Assembly (NCBI GenBank): GCA_039621445.1
Contig: CP154955.1
Location: 46,275,540-46,339,539, forward strand
DNA length: 64,000 nt
Direction of reading: 5' to 3'
DNA from: Euglena gracilis
Lineage: Eukaryota; Euglenida; Euglenophyceae; Euglenales
Shown here one piece after another: positions 1-11,164 of the stretch. A program made the position numbers and the translations under genes. Under the pieces are notes generated by a model. The model was given only the letters and a program-made list of their open reading frames with translations, was not told the origin of the DNA and searched no databases. Every line of letters starts with the position of its first letter. Position 1 is the stretch's first letter.

Positions 1-718
1 GCGCCCCCTGCCACAGTGCCAGTTATGGGCAGTGAGGGCCCACATAGCGAACTCCATACGTCGAGATCAGGTGAAATCAGATTCTTTTTTTAAGGAACCG
101 GGGGGGGGGGTCTGGACCCCCGGGTGATCTCTGGTGATGCCGGCATTTGGTAGCGGACACTGTGCTTTTTGGACCATCACACTTGTGTGCAATGGTTGAC
201 AGAAGAAATAAGATGAAAAAAGAAATTAGCGTCTGACTAGCCATGTCGCAGAGTTCAGCATTTGAGCCCCATTTCGCTGCTTCAAATGGCTGAGCCTAGA
301 ACAGAGGCTTTTTTGGGACCTGGGTGAGGGGGCCGGCACCCACTCACACACTCACCCATCCCCACCGGACAATTTTGGGGTCAAAAATGATATTTTTTTT
401 CACTGCATTTTGCACCAAAAAATGGAGGAAAACCCCTTCCGACCCCCCCCCCCCCGGGCCACCCACTCGCATCCCCCCCCCCAGGGTCACCAACCCTGAA
501 TCTCTGACACAGGAATCCTGCTGGGGAAAAAAAAGGACAGCCCCATTGCGGCGCAATTTCATAAGGCGCAAAACCCTGATAAATTTATGGGCTTGAACCT
601 GAAAAATGCTCTTTTTGGGGCTCGACGTTGATGAAAATCACCCAAGTCAGTCCCTGCCTGACCTGGAGGTCCAGCAAAAGACCCAAAATGACCCCCGACA
701 GCAACGGTTTGTATCAAC
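1..718. other. No gene seen; intronic or intergenic
   Basis: The stretch holds G and C homopolymer runs near 105 and 446 and low-complexity DNA. The short open frames are proline/glycine shadows of those runs. No splice-bounded exon was found. Confidence 0.5.
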
Positions 719-861
719 CTGTCGGCCGTGCAGGGGGGCAACCCACCCGCCGCCCCGGGCCACGACGTGGTGGTCCCCCAGGAGCTCCGCGATGCGCTTC
801 TCGATGCGGCGGAGCACCCCCTCTTGCGCCGCGACGCTGGCCCGGACGTCCGCCAGCACCT
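719..861 (-). CDS. Internal exon of an unknown protein, coiled-coil like
   Basis: The exon is bounded on the minus strand by a pyrimidine-rich acceptor ending in AG at 862 and a donor GT at 718-717. The frame reads EVLADVRASVAAQEGVLRRI, then EKRIAELLGDHHVV. Hydrophobic residues at heptad spacing and many charged residues suggest a coiled coil. GC-rich codon use matches the other minus-strand exons. It lies downstream of the stop at 6408, so it should belong to a different gene whose other exons were not found or lie outside the window. The family is not recognised. Confidence 0.5.
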
Positions 862-3800
862 CTGGGGGGGGGCGAAGAGGTGTGTGTTGGGGGGGTGGGG
901 GGTAGTGGGCTGGGGTCCAGGGTTTGGGAACCTTGCCCTTTGGGCCTATGATAAAAACATCAGAATGATGTTATCCACAACGTTGCTGACAAATAAAACA
1001 AGCGTCACATACAGGCTCCTTTTTGAGGAAGTGCCCCCCCCCCCCGGGGCGGCTTGGTGTTATGTGCAGGCAGGGGGTGGGGCACTTTCGAATCCCCCCG
1101 GGGGTCGGGTTTTGGGTTGGGTGGTGTTTTAGAAACCCGCCCCCCCTGGCGTCCAAGGCACTGGTGCCCAAAAATGGTCCTTTTCAAGAATTTCGCTTTG
1201 TCGGCCGGCACCGAGGTCCAAACCGACCCCCGGTGTGCCTGCTATGTATAGCACAAAGCACCCCCCTCTCCCCCGAGGTTGGTAAAAAGAAGCCTTACGT
1301 GTGTAAAAGCCTTCTCACGGGAGGCAAAATTGTCCATGCTTCCGAAACCAGAGTCAGCCTAACCCCTCTCCCAAAAAAAAGACCCTCAAAATAAGACTTC
1401 CCTCAGGATTAAGCGGACAACCCAAAAGCTACCCCCCCAAAAAAAAAACTGAGAATGCCGTCAAAATGGGTGATTTTTTGACATTTTTGCCCGTTTTGCA
1501 TTTTTAAATCTGTTTTTTGAAACAATTTCCGCTCATTGCCAAAAATCGCCCTTTTTGGATTAATGTCTGGGGGTCTGGGAATCAATCTGTCAACTCATGT
1601 GGGAATCTTAGGTGGCCAAACTCGCACAAGCATTTTTTCTTTGTCGGTGTGCAAAATGCGCAAATGGACTTTCTTTTTCCACGAAAACCCTGAACCCGCC
1701 GATCGCACCTGGGAAAACAAAAGTATGCCAGGTGTACACCTCGCGGCGCAAATGCGGTAACACGAAGGGTTCTAATTACCCCAACAGGCTGAGTAACGGA
1801 TCCGAAGCGACAGCTTTGCGTTTCTGTCTGTCAAACAGGTTGGATGCACACACTGGCTGTTGCCCTATGGGTATTGGCGTGTATGTGCTGCCTGCACTTT
1901 CCGAGTGTTGCATCCATACAATTTTTTACTCACCCCGGCTGGGGGGAGGGGGGTCACTGCCACTCTTCCAAAAACCAGTCACCCACTCTTTTCAGAAAAC
2001 CAGTCAGGCCCCCCCCCCCGGGGGTCGGCCACTCTTGAACCCAAAAAAAAAAACCCAAAAAACCAAAAACGTGTCAGAAGGCCAAAAATCTTTCCAGCGG
2101 CTTCCGCGCCAGGTCAGCTTAGTGGTTTCTTGCCGACCTCCCCCCCCCCCCGGGGGGGGGGAGAAAGTCCAGGTCAAAAATCAATCAGTCACTCCGCAAA
2201 AACCAGTCACCCACCCCCTCGGGGGGGGGGGTCGGCCAGTGACCAAATGATTCCATGGATGCATCCCGGTTTGACGCCGAGCGATGCAAACACTTTGGAC
2301 AATGTGATGTGCAGATGAATTGACAATGCGTATGGAATGACAGAACCTTTCCAGAAAACTGCTTTTAATTGATGCACTGACCGGGTTTGTTGCAATGTTT
2401 CAGCAGTGTGAATCCTGGGGTATTTATGGGCATTGTTTGGGGAAGCCTGGAGTGGTCGATGTGCGAAATTGTGCCCACCAACATTCTTTCTTTGTTCAAA
2501 CAATGGCTGTAATAAATTGTTCCCCAGAAAGTTGTGTGATTCCCTCTCTGGTCGCATTACAACACAATTTGGCTGGACACATCCCCGCTGCAAGCTCGGT
2601 CGGGGGACGCCAGACCCTTCTGTCCCCTTCGGACCACTTCCCTTCACCCTGCACAGGCCTTCACAACCAGAAACACTCTCCTTCCTGCGACCCTGCCGGG
2701 TGACGCAACTGGACCCCCCCCCCCAAACCTCCTTCTTCACCGCGCTCCAAAGGTGCGTCGGAAACCCCGGAGGGAGCTACCGCCATCCACTGACAACCAC
2801 ACCGCACAACGCCACCCCGAACCGCACCGCACAAAATGGGTGGTGTAGGTACCGGGGTTTTGGTGTTTTTGTCGCTTTTTTGCACTTTGGGGGGGATAGG
2901 TCCGGGGTTTTCGTTCCATACCGACTACAAAAAACAGCAAAAAAACGCCTGAATCCCAGGAGAGCCAGGGCCAAAAAAATGGATTCCAGCCGGATTTGTC
3001 CAATCGTGCTCCTTCGCGCTCTAAGCTCTTGCAATGAGGGGCCAAAATCAAAAATTTTTGGACACGCACAAAAATGTGCGCACCGACCAAGAAAAGCTTA
3101 AGTGCGAGTTTGGCCTCCTAAGGGATCTCCTGGGGGTGTGCGGGGAGGGGAGTCCAGGACTGGAAAAAGGATGCTGGCCGGCTGGACAACCCTTCCCCCA
3201 ACTACGGGTTGAATCCCCTCCAGCTCAAGCGACGCCCTGGGGGGACATGCAAGGAGAATAACCTGATCTCTTGATGACAAAACCTTGCCCCGGAGCAATC
3301 ATTACAATACCCACTCTGTGCAAACCACAATTTGGGATTCATACAAATTGAAGAATACCATCACCGCTCCTCCGGCCAACTGGACAACTACCGTGAGTAT
3401 TATCAGAAATTTGGCACCGGCAAACAAAATATTCTCACCGCTCTCCCAAAAAAATATTACCCCCGGGGTCCTATTTTTCACCCAAAGTTTTATTTGGGGG
3501 AAGGGTTATAGCTCGGAAATTGCTTGGAATTTCGGGGCAAAAAAACACACTGCATTTGTCCTTGAAAAGCTCCAAAATAGCGAAAATGTTTTCCGGAGTT
3601 GCATTGCCAGGAAGTGTGTAAAAAATGCCTTTCCCCTCACCATTAAGCATATTGCACATTTCATGATGCTTGAGTGGCAGCATCACTCTGAATGCCCCCC
3701 GGGGGGCCATCAAGAGTGATCGGGGGGGGGGGGGGGTATGGAGTGACCCGGGTCCGACCTTCCAAATTTTTCGGTCCTTTTCGCCCCAAAAAACCGCTCC

Positions 3801-4087
3801 GGATCTGGGCAACCGTCGGCGGATCCGGGGAGGGAGGGCCTTATTTTTAGGAACAGGGTTAGGCCTTTTAGGACGAAAATTAGGCTGGGGGTTGGGTCCT
3901 GTTTTGGGAAGACTTTTGAAAACACATTTTGCCTCAAAAATGCCCGAATGCGACCCAGTTTCCACCTAACAATAAAAAAAATGGAAGCCTAACGGGAAGC
4001 CGGTGAGAACCCTAACCTTATCCCAAGAAATAAACCCGACTTTCCCCCGCAGGTGGGACCTGGGTCTCTCCATACTACCCCCCCCAT
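862..4087. other. Repeat-rich non-coding stretch
   Basis: It holds C-run/G-run palindromes, the AGTCAC-motif repeat near 1.97-2.25 kb and a short hairpin near 3676-3722 whose arms read ATCACTCT and AGAGTGAT. No convincing exon was found on either strand. Confidence 0.45.
1973..2251. repeat. Interspersed repeat with AACCAGTCAC motifs, copy 1
   Basis: Several AACCAGTCAC motifs flank GGTCGGCCA motifs and C-run/G-run cores. The internal part (CAAAAATCTTTCC followed by a GC-rich hairpin) matches a second copy at about 10.44-10.71 kb, and partial matches occur near 16.44 and 35.91 kb. The exact ends are not resolved. Confidence 0.55.
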
Positions 4088-4236
4088 TCACTCTTAACGC
4101 CCCCCCCTGTGTGCCCTGTGGCTGTTTGTTAATGCATTTCATCCCTTCTTCAGGCCTGGCACTGTTTTTTTTTGCTTCTGGCCCTTTTTTCTGTGTACAC
4201 AGAGGCCTTAACGCCCAGGGGGGGCGTTAAGAGTGA
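4088..4236. mobile_element. Short inverted-repeat element (MITE-like)
   Basis: The left end TCACTCTTAACGCCCCCCC and the right end are exact reverse complements over about 19 bp. The 149-bp unit has no ORF. Its interior (CTGTGTGCCCTGTGG, then CATCCCTTCTTC) resembles sequence at 37.32-37.42 kb, so the unit or its interior is repeated. No clear target duplication was seen. Confidence 0.6.
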
Positions 4237-4436
4237 TGCTGCTGCTTGTGTATTTCCATTCTCAAAAAAAATTTCAGTGCCTATCTCTGTAGAGCCAGAA
4301 CCCTTGAAGGTCGCAACAAACTAAGAATACCCTCTTTTGGTGTTGTCGGGGGGGGTTGCTCGGATCCCAAAGTTGGACCCAGGGGGGTATATTTGGGGGG
4401 CTGTATTTGTGGGGGGGATCACAGAGACCACCCTGG

Positions 4437-5149
4437 CAGGGGATTTCTTAAGGACCCCGGGGGGGGGGGGCCAGCCTCCGGCTGGAAAAAAAGGCTGCTG
4501 GCTGGAAACGAGCTTCTGGCAGGACCTCCCCGGGGGGATGGGGGGGGTCCGGGGCTGGAGGGGCTGTGCTGGGCTGGGTCGATGAAAACCAAAATTTTCT
4601 GAAACATTTTTGCCTTCTCGACATTTTGATGGATGGAGCTAATGTATGTGCCAGACATTGAGGGCAAGGAAGCTGTGGTGAGAAAAAAATTCAGGGATGG
4701 GTGAGCTGGGCAGCCCAGTTGGCTGGCCAGCCTGTGGCCGGCTGCCCGGGGGGGGGGGGCTCCCACGATTTGGGCTGCTGGCTGACTGGACCCATTCCCC
4801 CGGGGATGGGGTCCAGGCTTCTTTTTAAGACCCCGGGGGGGGGGGAGGGGGTCCCCCCAACCCACCCCGGGGGGCGTGGGACCCCCGGGGGGGGGGGGGG
4901 GGGGGGGAACCCCCCCAAAATCGGGCCCGTTAAAAGCAATTTTCAAAAATTTTCGGCGCTTCGCGCCGAAAAGGTATACCCGGCGCCTCTGGTGCAGGAC
5001 CCCCCCGGGGGGGGGGGGTCTGGCGCGGGACCCCCCAGGGGGGGGTCCGGCCCGGACCCACCCACCCACCCCTCCCCTCCCACCCTGGGGGGGTCTTCTG
5101 ACTTACAAAGAAGCCTGATGGGGTCCCCTCCAGCTTAAGAAATCCCCTG
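4437..5149. mobile_element. hAT-like non-autonomous element, outer copy of a nested pair
   Basis: The left end CAGGGGATTTCTTAAG is the exact inverse of the right end. A perfect 8-bp direct repeat, CACCCTGG, lies at 4429-4436 and 5150-5157. An 8-bp duplication with CA...TG ends is typical of the hAT superfamily. It has no transposase ORF. A second element (4814-5117) is inserted inside it. Partial relatives with CTTAAG plus CCCCTG ends occur near 30.64 and 33.25 kb. Confidence 0.85.
4814..5117. mobile_element. hAT-like MITE, CAGGCTTC family, nested copy
   Basis: The ends CAGGCTTCTTTTTAAG and CTTACAAAGAAGCCTG are imperfect inverted repeats. The 8-bp duplication ATGGGGTC is perfect at 4806-4813 and 5118-5125. 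The interior has C-run/G-run hairpins and a conserved core (GGCGCTTCGCGCCGAAAA). Other members lie at 26220, 35342 and 49723. Confidence 0.88.
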
Positions 5150-5362
5150 CACCCTGGACCAAAGTGGGGGAGCGGAACGGTGGGTGACTCACCCACACCT
5201 TCTGCCCGCTGAGCAGCATGGATGGCAATTTGGTTGGCCGAGCGGAGTTCCTCCAGAATGCTCCGCCGGGAGTCAACAGCGTCCATTACAAAGCATGGGG
5301 GCTGCAAGACCTCGGTCATACACCTGACTGCGAAGGCGGGGTTGGCTGGAACGCTCGCGCGC

Positions 5363-5468
<106 letters not shown>

Positions 5469-5789
5469 CTTCTTTTTGCTTGCCTCCTGTGGTTTCCCTC
5501 GAAGACGGAAATCCCAGATTTGCCACTGGTCTTGTGCCAATCATGGTTTGTTTGTCTCTGCACACAATTTTTGCACTGTGTCCAGGAGGACCCAACCCTC
5601 GGGTGCAGGGGTCCAGCCAGCCAGCAGCCTTTTCCGAGCCTATTGTGCAGCCACCCGAAGGGCGGCTGGATTGTGCCTTTTTTTGTTTTCGCAGTTGCAA
5701 AAATTGGCCAAAAATGGGTAAGAAATGGGCAAAAAATGGGTTGGAAATGTGCTGGCCAGGGCAATTTTGGAGTCAAACTGTTCGAGATA

Positions 5790-6400
5790 TTTGGTTTCAT
5801 TGATAATCCCCTTGCTAATAAGCCTATCACTGGTTCAGCGGAAGATGCATCAGGAGATCCTGCTGCTGGTGCTAAATTACGTGCAGTTGTTGATGCTAGT
5901 TCTAGTTACAGATTTTCCTTCAGTACTAGAACAATGCATTTTTATCTCAGCATTAACATTCCTTATATTTGTTGCTGTATATGGTTAAGTATATGTCAAT
6001 AAACAAAGAAAGCAAAGTAGCTGCTGTTAACAAAATTAAGAGTGCAGTAATAAATGAATTTGATTCTATAAATGCAGAGTCAGAAGATGAAGAAGAGAAC
6101 AGCAAACTTTTTGATTTGGAGATGAAATATCATTATAATAATTACTGTTTTTGTAATCTCGCTATTATTTTTTTTCGTTTTAAACGTATAAAAAGTTTTA
6201 AACCAGTTGGATGGGATTACTTTCGGATTACAGCTGATATGACATCTATGCAAAATATGAATCCCACATCCCGAAGAATGGGCAGAAGATAATATAAAGC
6301 AAATGAAAACTGCCAATGAAGGCTGTGACACGTGCAGTGCGGCACAATACGCGATGTGGCGTTATGTAAAAAGTGTGACGTTGGGGGGGGGGGGAGGGAG
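5790..6400 (+). other. AT-rich island with broken open frames
   Basis: This stretch is distinctly AT-rich, lacks G/C runs and uses AT-ending codons, unlike its surroundings. One plus frame to about 5988 reads as hydrophobic (LLLVLNYVQLLMLVLV) and stops. The next, from 5999, is acidic (SINAESEDEEENSKLF). Near 6325-6380 a Cys-rich stretch (VQCGTIRDVALCKKCDVG) looks like a zinc ribbon of the type found at transposase C-termini. Organellar insertion, an old transposon or a viral relic are all possible; no family is claimed. Confidence 0.4.
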
Positions 6401-6407
6401 GAAGCGG

Positions 6408-6578
6408 TCACGGCTGGTTCGGGGGTGGGGGTGGGCCCATCAGCGCCAGGAGCCGCTCCTGCGTCAGCTGCACGTCGCGCCGCAGCAGCCACCGCAGCAG
6501 CTCCTTGCTGTTCGGCTCGTACCGTGGCACGTACCGCAGGGTGTCCGTGTCGAAGCGGGAGAAGAGGTGGGGCCAGGC
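6408..6578 (-). CDS. Terminal exon, probably the last exon of the YccV-domain gene
   Basis: The minus frame reads AWPHLFSRFDTDTLRYVPRY, then EPNSKELLRWLLRRDVQLTQ, ERLLALMG, a proline stretch and a TGA stop at 6408-6410. Acid, base and leucine are balanced as in a real helical C-terminus. The acceptor at about 6579 has only a moderate pyrimidine tract. It is the first stop-bearing exon downstream of the 9.5-13.4 kb exons, so it is assigned there, but its phase does not join the 9518 exon directly and a missing exon is likely. Confidence 0.6.
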   Translation of the reverse strand, partial: AWPHLFSRFDTDTLRYVPRYEPNSKELLRWLLRRDVQLTQERLLALMGPPPPPNQP

Positions 6579-7195
6579 CTTCCATCCGTCGGACAGGGGG
6601 GGGGGGCAGCCGGTTTTGCCGTGGGCCTGGGACAATGTCCGGGAGGGGGATGCACGGGGGCTGTTCAGGATAGCCGGGCGAGGGGGGGGGGGTTGGGGCT
6701 GACCCCTCCACCCACCACAGCACTGCACAAAGAAGAATTTTGGCGCCGAGGTGCCAAAAGAAAAACTTGGACAGAAAAACTGGTGCCCCCGGAAATACGG
6801 GAAGGGGAAATAGGGGGGGGGGATAGGGTTTCGGGGGTTCCGTACAGCCGGGGATTGCAGTTTTCAGGTCAGGCTGAACCTGACGTGCCCCGGGTCCCCC
6901 CCAGGGGGGGGTTGAATCTGGGTACCTTGGTGTGCGTGCCCAGGTAGGTAGGCCTTCCCTGGGGTCTGAGGCTGGGGTCGGCCATGCCTTAAAATTCAGC
7001 CTCTTTTGGGTCCATCCACCGCCGAGGGTTCCAGCAACTTCGTGCCGAACCAAAATACAGGTGGGGGTTTGGCCGAGCGTCTTTGGTGCGGGGGGGGGGG
7101 GCACTCTCTGGTAACCACCTCCACAGCCTTCGGTCAGCTTTCCATATACACTCCCATATTTTTTTTCAGTATGTGTTTCCCTTCGGTAGATGGGG

Positions 7196-7463
7196 CAGGG
7201 CGGTCCTTAAGCAAAAAAAAACCCGTCCCAGCACATCCGATAAGAAATCCACGGGGGAAAATGGCCAAAAGGCCATGTTTTGGCAGAAACGGATCGACTT
7301 CGGGAGCAAAGTGATCTCTGGCATACTTTGCACCATGTCCATCCACGTCGCGTTTTCGACTTGTTATTTTTGACCACGTTCAAGCCCCAGTCCGGTCCTT
7401 GGCTGGCCCTTAGGTCCAAGGCCTCCTTAAGGAAAAGAATCCTGTCCCTTGTGGACCGCCCTG
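7196..7463. repeat. Inverted-repeat element with CAGGGCGGTCC ends
   Basis: CAGGGCGGTCC at the left is the inverse of the right end, which closes at 7463. CCTTAAG motifs lie just inside both ends. A 54-bp relative is at 23424-23477. No matching target duplication was found. Confidence 0.55.
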
Positions 7464-8713
7464 GGGGGGGGGGGTGCTTTGACTGGCAGTGACCTCGCAC
7501 TCCTACGCCACCAACGATCCTTAACCCCCGCCATCCCACTATATCGAACTGCGCGATGCAGAGGTGCTCATTTTACGTTGGTGTGCAGCGGTGAAATCCT
7601 CTCCGAGCAGAAGAAGCAGAGGGTATATGAAATGCAGCCTGCCCCCCCCCACCGATGCCTGTGGAGGCCTGGGCGAGGCAGCAGACGATGATGGATGGCG
7701 GCAGTGGACCCCCGCCGCACCCTACCGGTGGGTGGGGGGGGCAGACTGGGGGGGGGGGGGCTGCAGGCATCGGCGGAGCATTCGTGGCCAGAAGTGATGC
7801 CCAGGGATGGGCCCCGGGAAACTTTGATGGGCGTTTAGCACACTTTCAGCACACATGGCCACACCATTGCTCACCGACCTAGGGGGGGCACACTTTCCCC
7901 TTCCAGGGCCAGTTGATCACCTTTTCAAAGCGTCAGTCGCCCACTTCCGCCCCAACTAAACATTCTCAGGTCGCTTTGGCGTGGGTGGGCCATTGTCGGC
8001 CATTTCTAATCGACCCAAAGAACCCATGGCTAAGAACCAGCCCGTCACAAAAAAGGCAGCCAACCACTCCACCACGGTGGGTTCAAATCAAAAGGTACCC
8101 AAATGCCTCATCTTTGTGATGAACGGCTCCTTGGTGTTACCCTCCTCACAATTTCAAGCTGATTTTTAAACAGGAAGTGGATAATATGGCACCCAGCATG
8201 GCAGCTGTCCTGTTGTACTCGGCAGGGGAGCACTGAGAAGCATCGAGAGGAGGTCCTCTGTACAGGGTGGCTGCAAGCTGTGCCATGGTTTGCATGGTAC
8301 CCCCCCCCCTGTCCTTGGCATGCTTTGACAAGACACTTTCGCACTTTCCCTGTACTTTGGCGTGCCAAGGAAAGGGTGCTGGAGGGCAAAGACCTCCCTC
8401 AAAAGGATGATGAACAATAAAACACCATCAGGGGGGGGGCAAAACACAACAGGAATACAAAAAAATGCATATAAATACAAAAAAAGCACAAAAAACACAA
8501 ATGGAAAATAATCAAAATCGATTAGATGCAGTTTGAGGTTCGGGTCAAACAAAAATGTCGAAAAAATCATTTCTGCGATCTCAAAAAATATTTATTTTTC
8601 TGGAATTAATTGAAAAATGACAGAAATGAGGCAAAAATTTAGTGTCAAACTGGAAAAATTTATTTCAAAATGCGGAATTCTTTTCCAACCCCAATGAATG
8701 CACGGGTGCAAAA

Positions 8714-9021
8714 CATGCTTGTGCTTACCGACCGGGGGGGGGGGAGGGTGGTGGTTGGGTGCTATAGGGTGCCTGCCCCTTGCAGGCACCCCCCGGGGGG
8801 GGGGTAGGAGTCCGGGAGGACCCAGAAAATTTTCATTGAAAATGGCCTTTTCTGGGCCCCGGGCACCTTCGGCGCCGGGGTCGGAGGGGGGTGCCTGCTA
8901 TGGGCTGGCACCCCCCAAAACCCTACCCCCCCGGGGGGGGGTCGGATCGGGTGCTATGGGGTGCCTGCCCCTAACACCCCCCCCCCCCCGTGGGGTAGGC
9001 ACCCGACTAAGCACAAGCCTG
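8714..9021. mobile_element. hAT-like MITE, CATGCTTGTGC family, copy 1
   Basis: The ends are CATGCTTGTGCTTA and TAAGCACAAGCCTG. The interior (CAGAAAATTTTCATTGAAAA, GGTGCCTGCTATGGG) matches the copy at 40639-40919. The flanking 8-mers do not match here, so the target duplication has decayed or the ends have shifted. Confidence 0.75.
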
Positions 9022-9517
9022 ATCTAAACTTATCATGACAGACCACAAAAAAACCACGAACCACATAGTTTTCACCCATTTTTCACCATTTTATTCCCCT
9101 TTTCTTGTGGTCCCAAGCAACGGGTCGAATTCCCTGTGATAATTGATTATCATTGTGTCCCCGGAATGGAAAAAATCCAACTTTGCGTCACCGAATTGGA
9201 TTGAGATTGTGTTGATGGTTTTATGTACACTTGTTTGGGAGGAAATTTTGTGCAGAACCATGGCACAAAAAAATCCCCAATGACTGGATGCAGCTGTTGA
9301 TAGAGATAGAGAGAGATGGAGACTTGTGAACATGTTGGAAACATCCAGCAAGACAATTACCTGTCCTTGGCACGCCAAAATACGGGGCAAATGCGGTTGA
9401 CACGGGGTTACATGCGGTTGACATGCACAAGCCGTGTTAAGGACAGGGGGGGGGGAAATACATCAAAATGCAAACAGGTTTGACTTAAGTCTGGATTGTT
9501 TGCTCTATTTTATATAC

Positions 9518-9648
9518 CAATGCTTGGGGAAGAGGCCCAGCGACTCTGGCGTGACAGGCACAGCCTGGCTGTGGGTGATCTCAGAGCCATAGCGCACGAA
9601 GTCGGGGGACTGGGGCATTGTTCGGGAGTCGATCAGGATGGTGTACCC
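9518..9648 (-). CDS. Exon: C-terminal half of an HspQ/YccV-like domain
   Basis: A clean acceptor (CAAGCCCTGCCAG) opens the frame GYTILIDSRTMPQSPDFVRY, then GSEITHSQAVPVTPESLGLF, and the donor is GTATAT. YccV/HspQ domains (hemimethylated-DNA-binding family, also found in eukaryotic FBXO21-type and plastid proteins) have a strand like QPFYHVLVD at this point. The exon starts in phase 0 and the 10850 exon ends in phase 0, giving GGQI+GYTILID. It fits no other family I know. The function in this protein is inferred from the domain only. Confidence 0.75.
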
Positions 9649-10438
9649 CTGGCAGGGCTTGTTGTTGCTGGACCAAGGTTTCTGGCTCAAAAGATAGAAA
9701 TTCAGACTGGCAGGAAGAGAAGTTGGGTGAACCTTTCCACAGATGTCGAGCTGGGCTCACGTCTGTGTGTTCTATGCAGCATGCCTCCAGCAGCAGCGAC
9801 AGCAGAAGCCGTCGTTGTTGCTGCTGCTGCTGCTGCTGCAACTTCTTGTTGCTGTGCTTGTATGTCATTTAGAGCCTTGAGACCATGAGACTTGTGAAGA
9901 AGGAGCACTCTGAGACTTCCAGATCACACCATAATATCTCCGACCAAGGCCGTCATGGATGAGCACACCAGCCCAGCTCCAGAGAAAAGACCAGCCACCG
10001 AAATTGTCGCGCTGTCCGCAAGTTGCTGGCACGCCAAAACTGTCAAATGTGTTACTGGCTTTCTTGGGGGAGGGACTCATGGGTCTTCTGGGAAATGCTG
10101 AAAATGCTCTCCTGAGAAATAATGTTGCGGGGTGGATGCATGTCCCCGCCGGCAGCGGCCACTGAATGGGACCTCAGCAAACCCTGGGGATGGGTTTTGC
10201 AACAGGGAGGCTCCGAGGCAGGGCTCCATATCCGTGGGACAGGAACCAGCCCCTAGCCCCTGGTGTACCTGCACCAGAGCCCCCGCAAACCAACGTGCTT
10301 ACCATAATGGAGAATGACCCCCCAACGGACCCCCCTCCCATGGCTGGGGACCACACAATTTCTTACCGATCCCCCCGGGGGGGTCACTCACAGACAAGAA
10401 GCCTTAGTGCAACTAAGGGGGGGGTCGCCCTACTCGTC

Positions 10439-10714
10439 GAAAAACCAGTCAGTCACTTTTTTCGGGAAACCAGTCAGTCACTACCCCCCGGGGGGGGTCG
10501 GCCACTCTGGAATCCAAAAGAAATTTGACCAAAAAACATAAAAAAAAAGGCCAAAGATTTTTCCGGCGCCTTTGGTGCCGGGTCACTTCGGTGGTTTTTT
10601 GCCACCCCCCCCCCCGGGGGGGGGGAGGAGGGGGTCCGGGCCAAAAAAACCAGTCAGTCACTCTGAAAAAAACAGTCACCCACCCCCCAGGGTGGGGTCG
10701 GCCAGTGACTAAGT
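10439..10714. repeat. Interspersed repeat with AACCAGTCAC-type motifs, copy 2
   Basis: It begins with AAACCAGTCAGTCAC motifs, has the same internal poly-A then GGCGCC hairpin segment as the 1.97-2.25 kb copy, and ends GGCCAGTGACTAAGTGATT, like GGCCAGTGACCAAATGATT in copy 1. Confidence 0.6.
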
Positions 10715-10849
10715 GATTGACTGCTGGGGACCTTTTTCTTTGTTGTGCTTGACTTTCCTTCGGGGTTTTGGACCCTTCTTAAATGGAGGGAGATGAGACC
10801 GTGCACGCACAGACACTTCTGTGATGGAGAGTTTCGGTGCTGGCCAAAC

Positions 10850-11020
10850 GATTTGACCCCCTGCACGAGTCTTGGCGTCGAACGAGCCGAGGTTCTGGTC
10901 GATCCAGGCGTCGGGCATCATATTCATCGCGAAACACTCCGCCACGACGCCCACCTGCCCATGCATGCGGTGGGCCACGATGTCCCCCACCTGGAACTTG
11001 TACTGCTGGCAGGGGTCCTG
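10850..11020 (-). CDS. Exon: N-terminal half of an HspQ/YccV-like domain
   Basis: The exon is 171 bp, exactly 57 codons, phase 0 at both ends. The frame reads QYKFQVGDIVAHRMHGQVGV, then VAECFAMNMMPDAWIDQNLG. The pattern K-F-x-V-G-D-I-V-x-H-x-x-x-G-x-x-G-V-V is the signature start of the YccV/HspQ small beta-barrel family (RVGQVVRHRRYGYRGVI in typical members). In bacteria HspQ acts with Lon and on hemimethylated DNA; eukaryotic versions occur in F-box and organellar proteins. No F-box or UVR motif was identified in neighbouring exons, so the cellular role is open. Confidence 0.8.
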
Positions 11021-11164
11021 CTGGGCATATGTGTCAGGGCGAGCAAGCAAGCTGCGTGCACGACACAAAAAAAAACAGAAACGTGCCGGGGAAACACCCG
11101 GGAACTAATCCACGCACATCCACACGATGCACTCATGCGTATCAACAAGGCCCCCTGGTTGCAC

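Larger units (their letters stand above)
6579..9517. other. Large intron region with repeats
   Basis: This lies between the last two exons recognised for the YccV-domain gene. It contains a GGCGGTCC-ended repeat (7196-7463), a GCTTGTGC-ended element (8714-9021) and fragments resembling the 36.44-36.60 kb repeat near 6.71-6.85 kb. No convincing exon was found, although one is needed to fix the phase. Confidence 0.45.

Noticed and set aside
4419-5118. Proline/glycine-rich frames of up to about 200 codons
   Set aside because: They run through G/C homopolymers inside the nested MITEs and have no splice or start evidence.
9865-10080. Minus-strand frame GWSFLWSWAGVLIHDGLGRR
   Set aside because: It looked exon-like, but the YccV exons at 10850 and 9518 join directly in phase 0 across it, and no clean splice pair bounds it.
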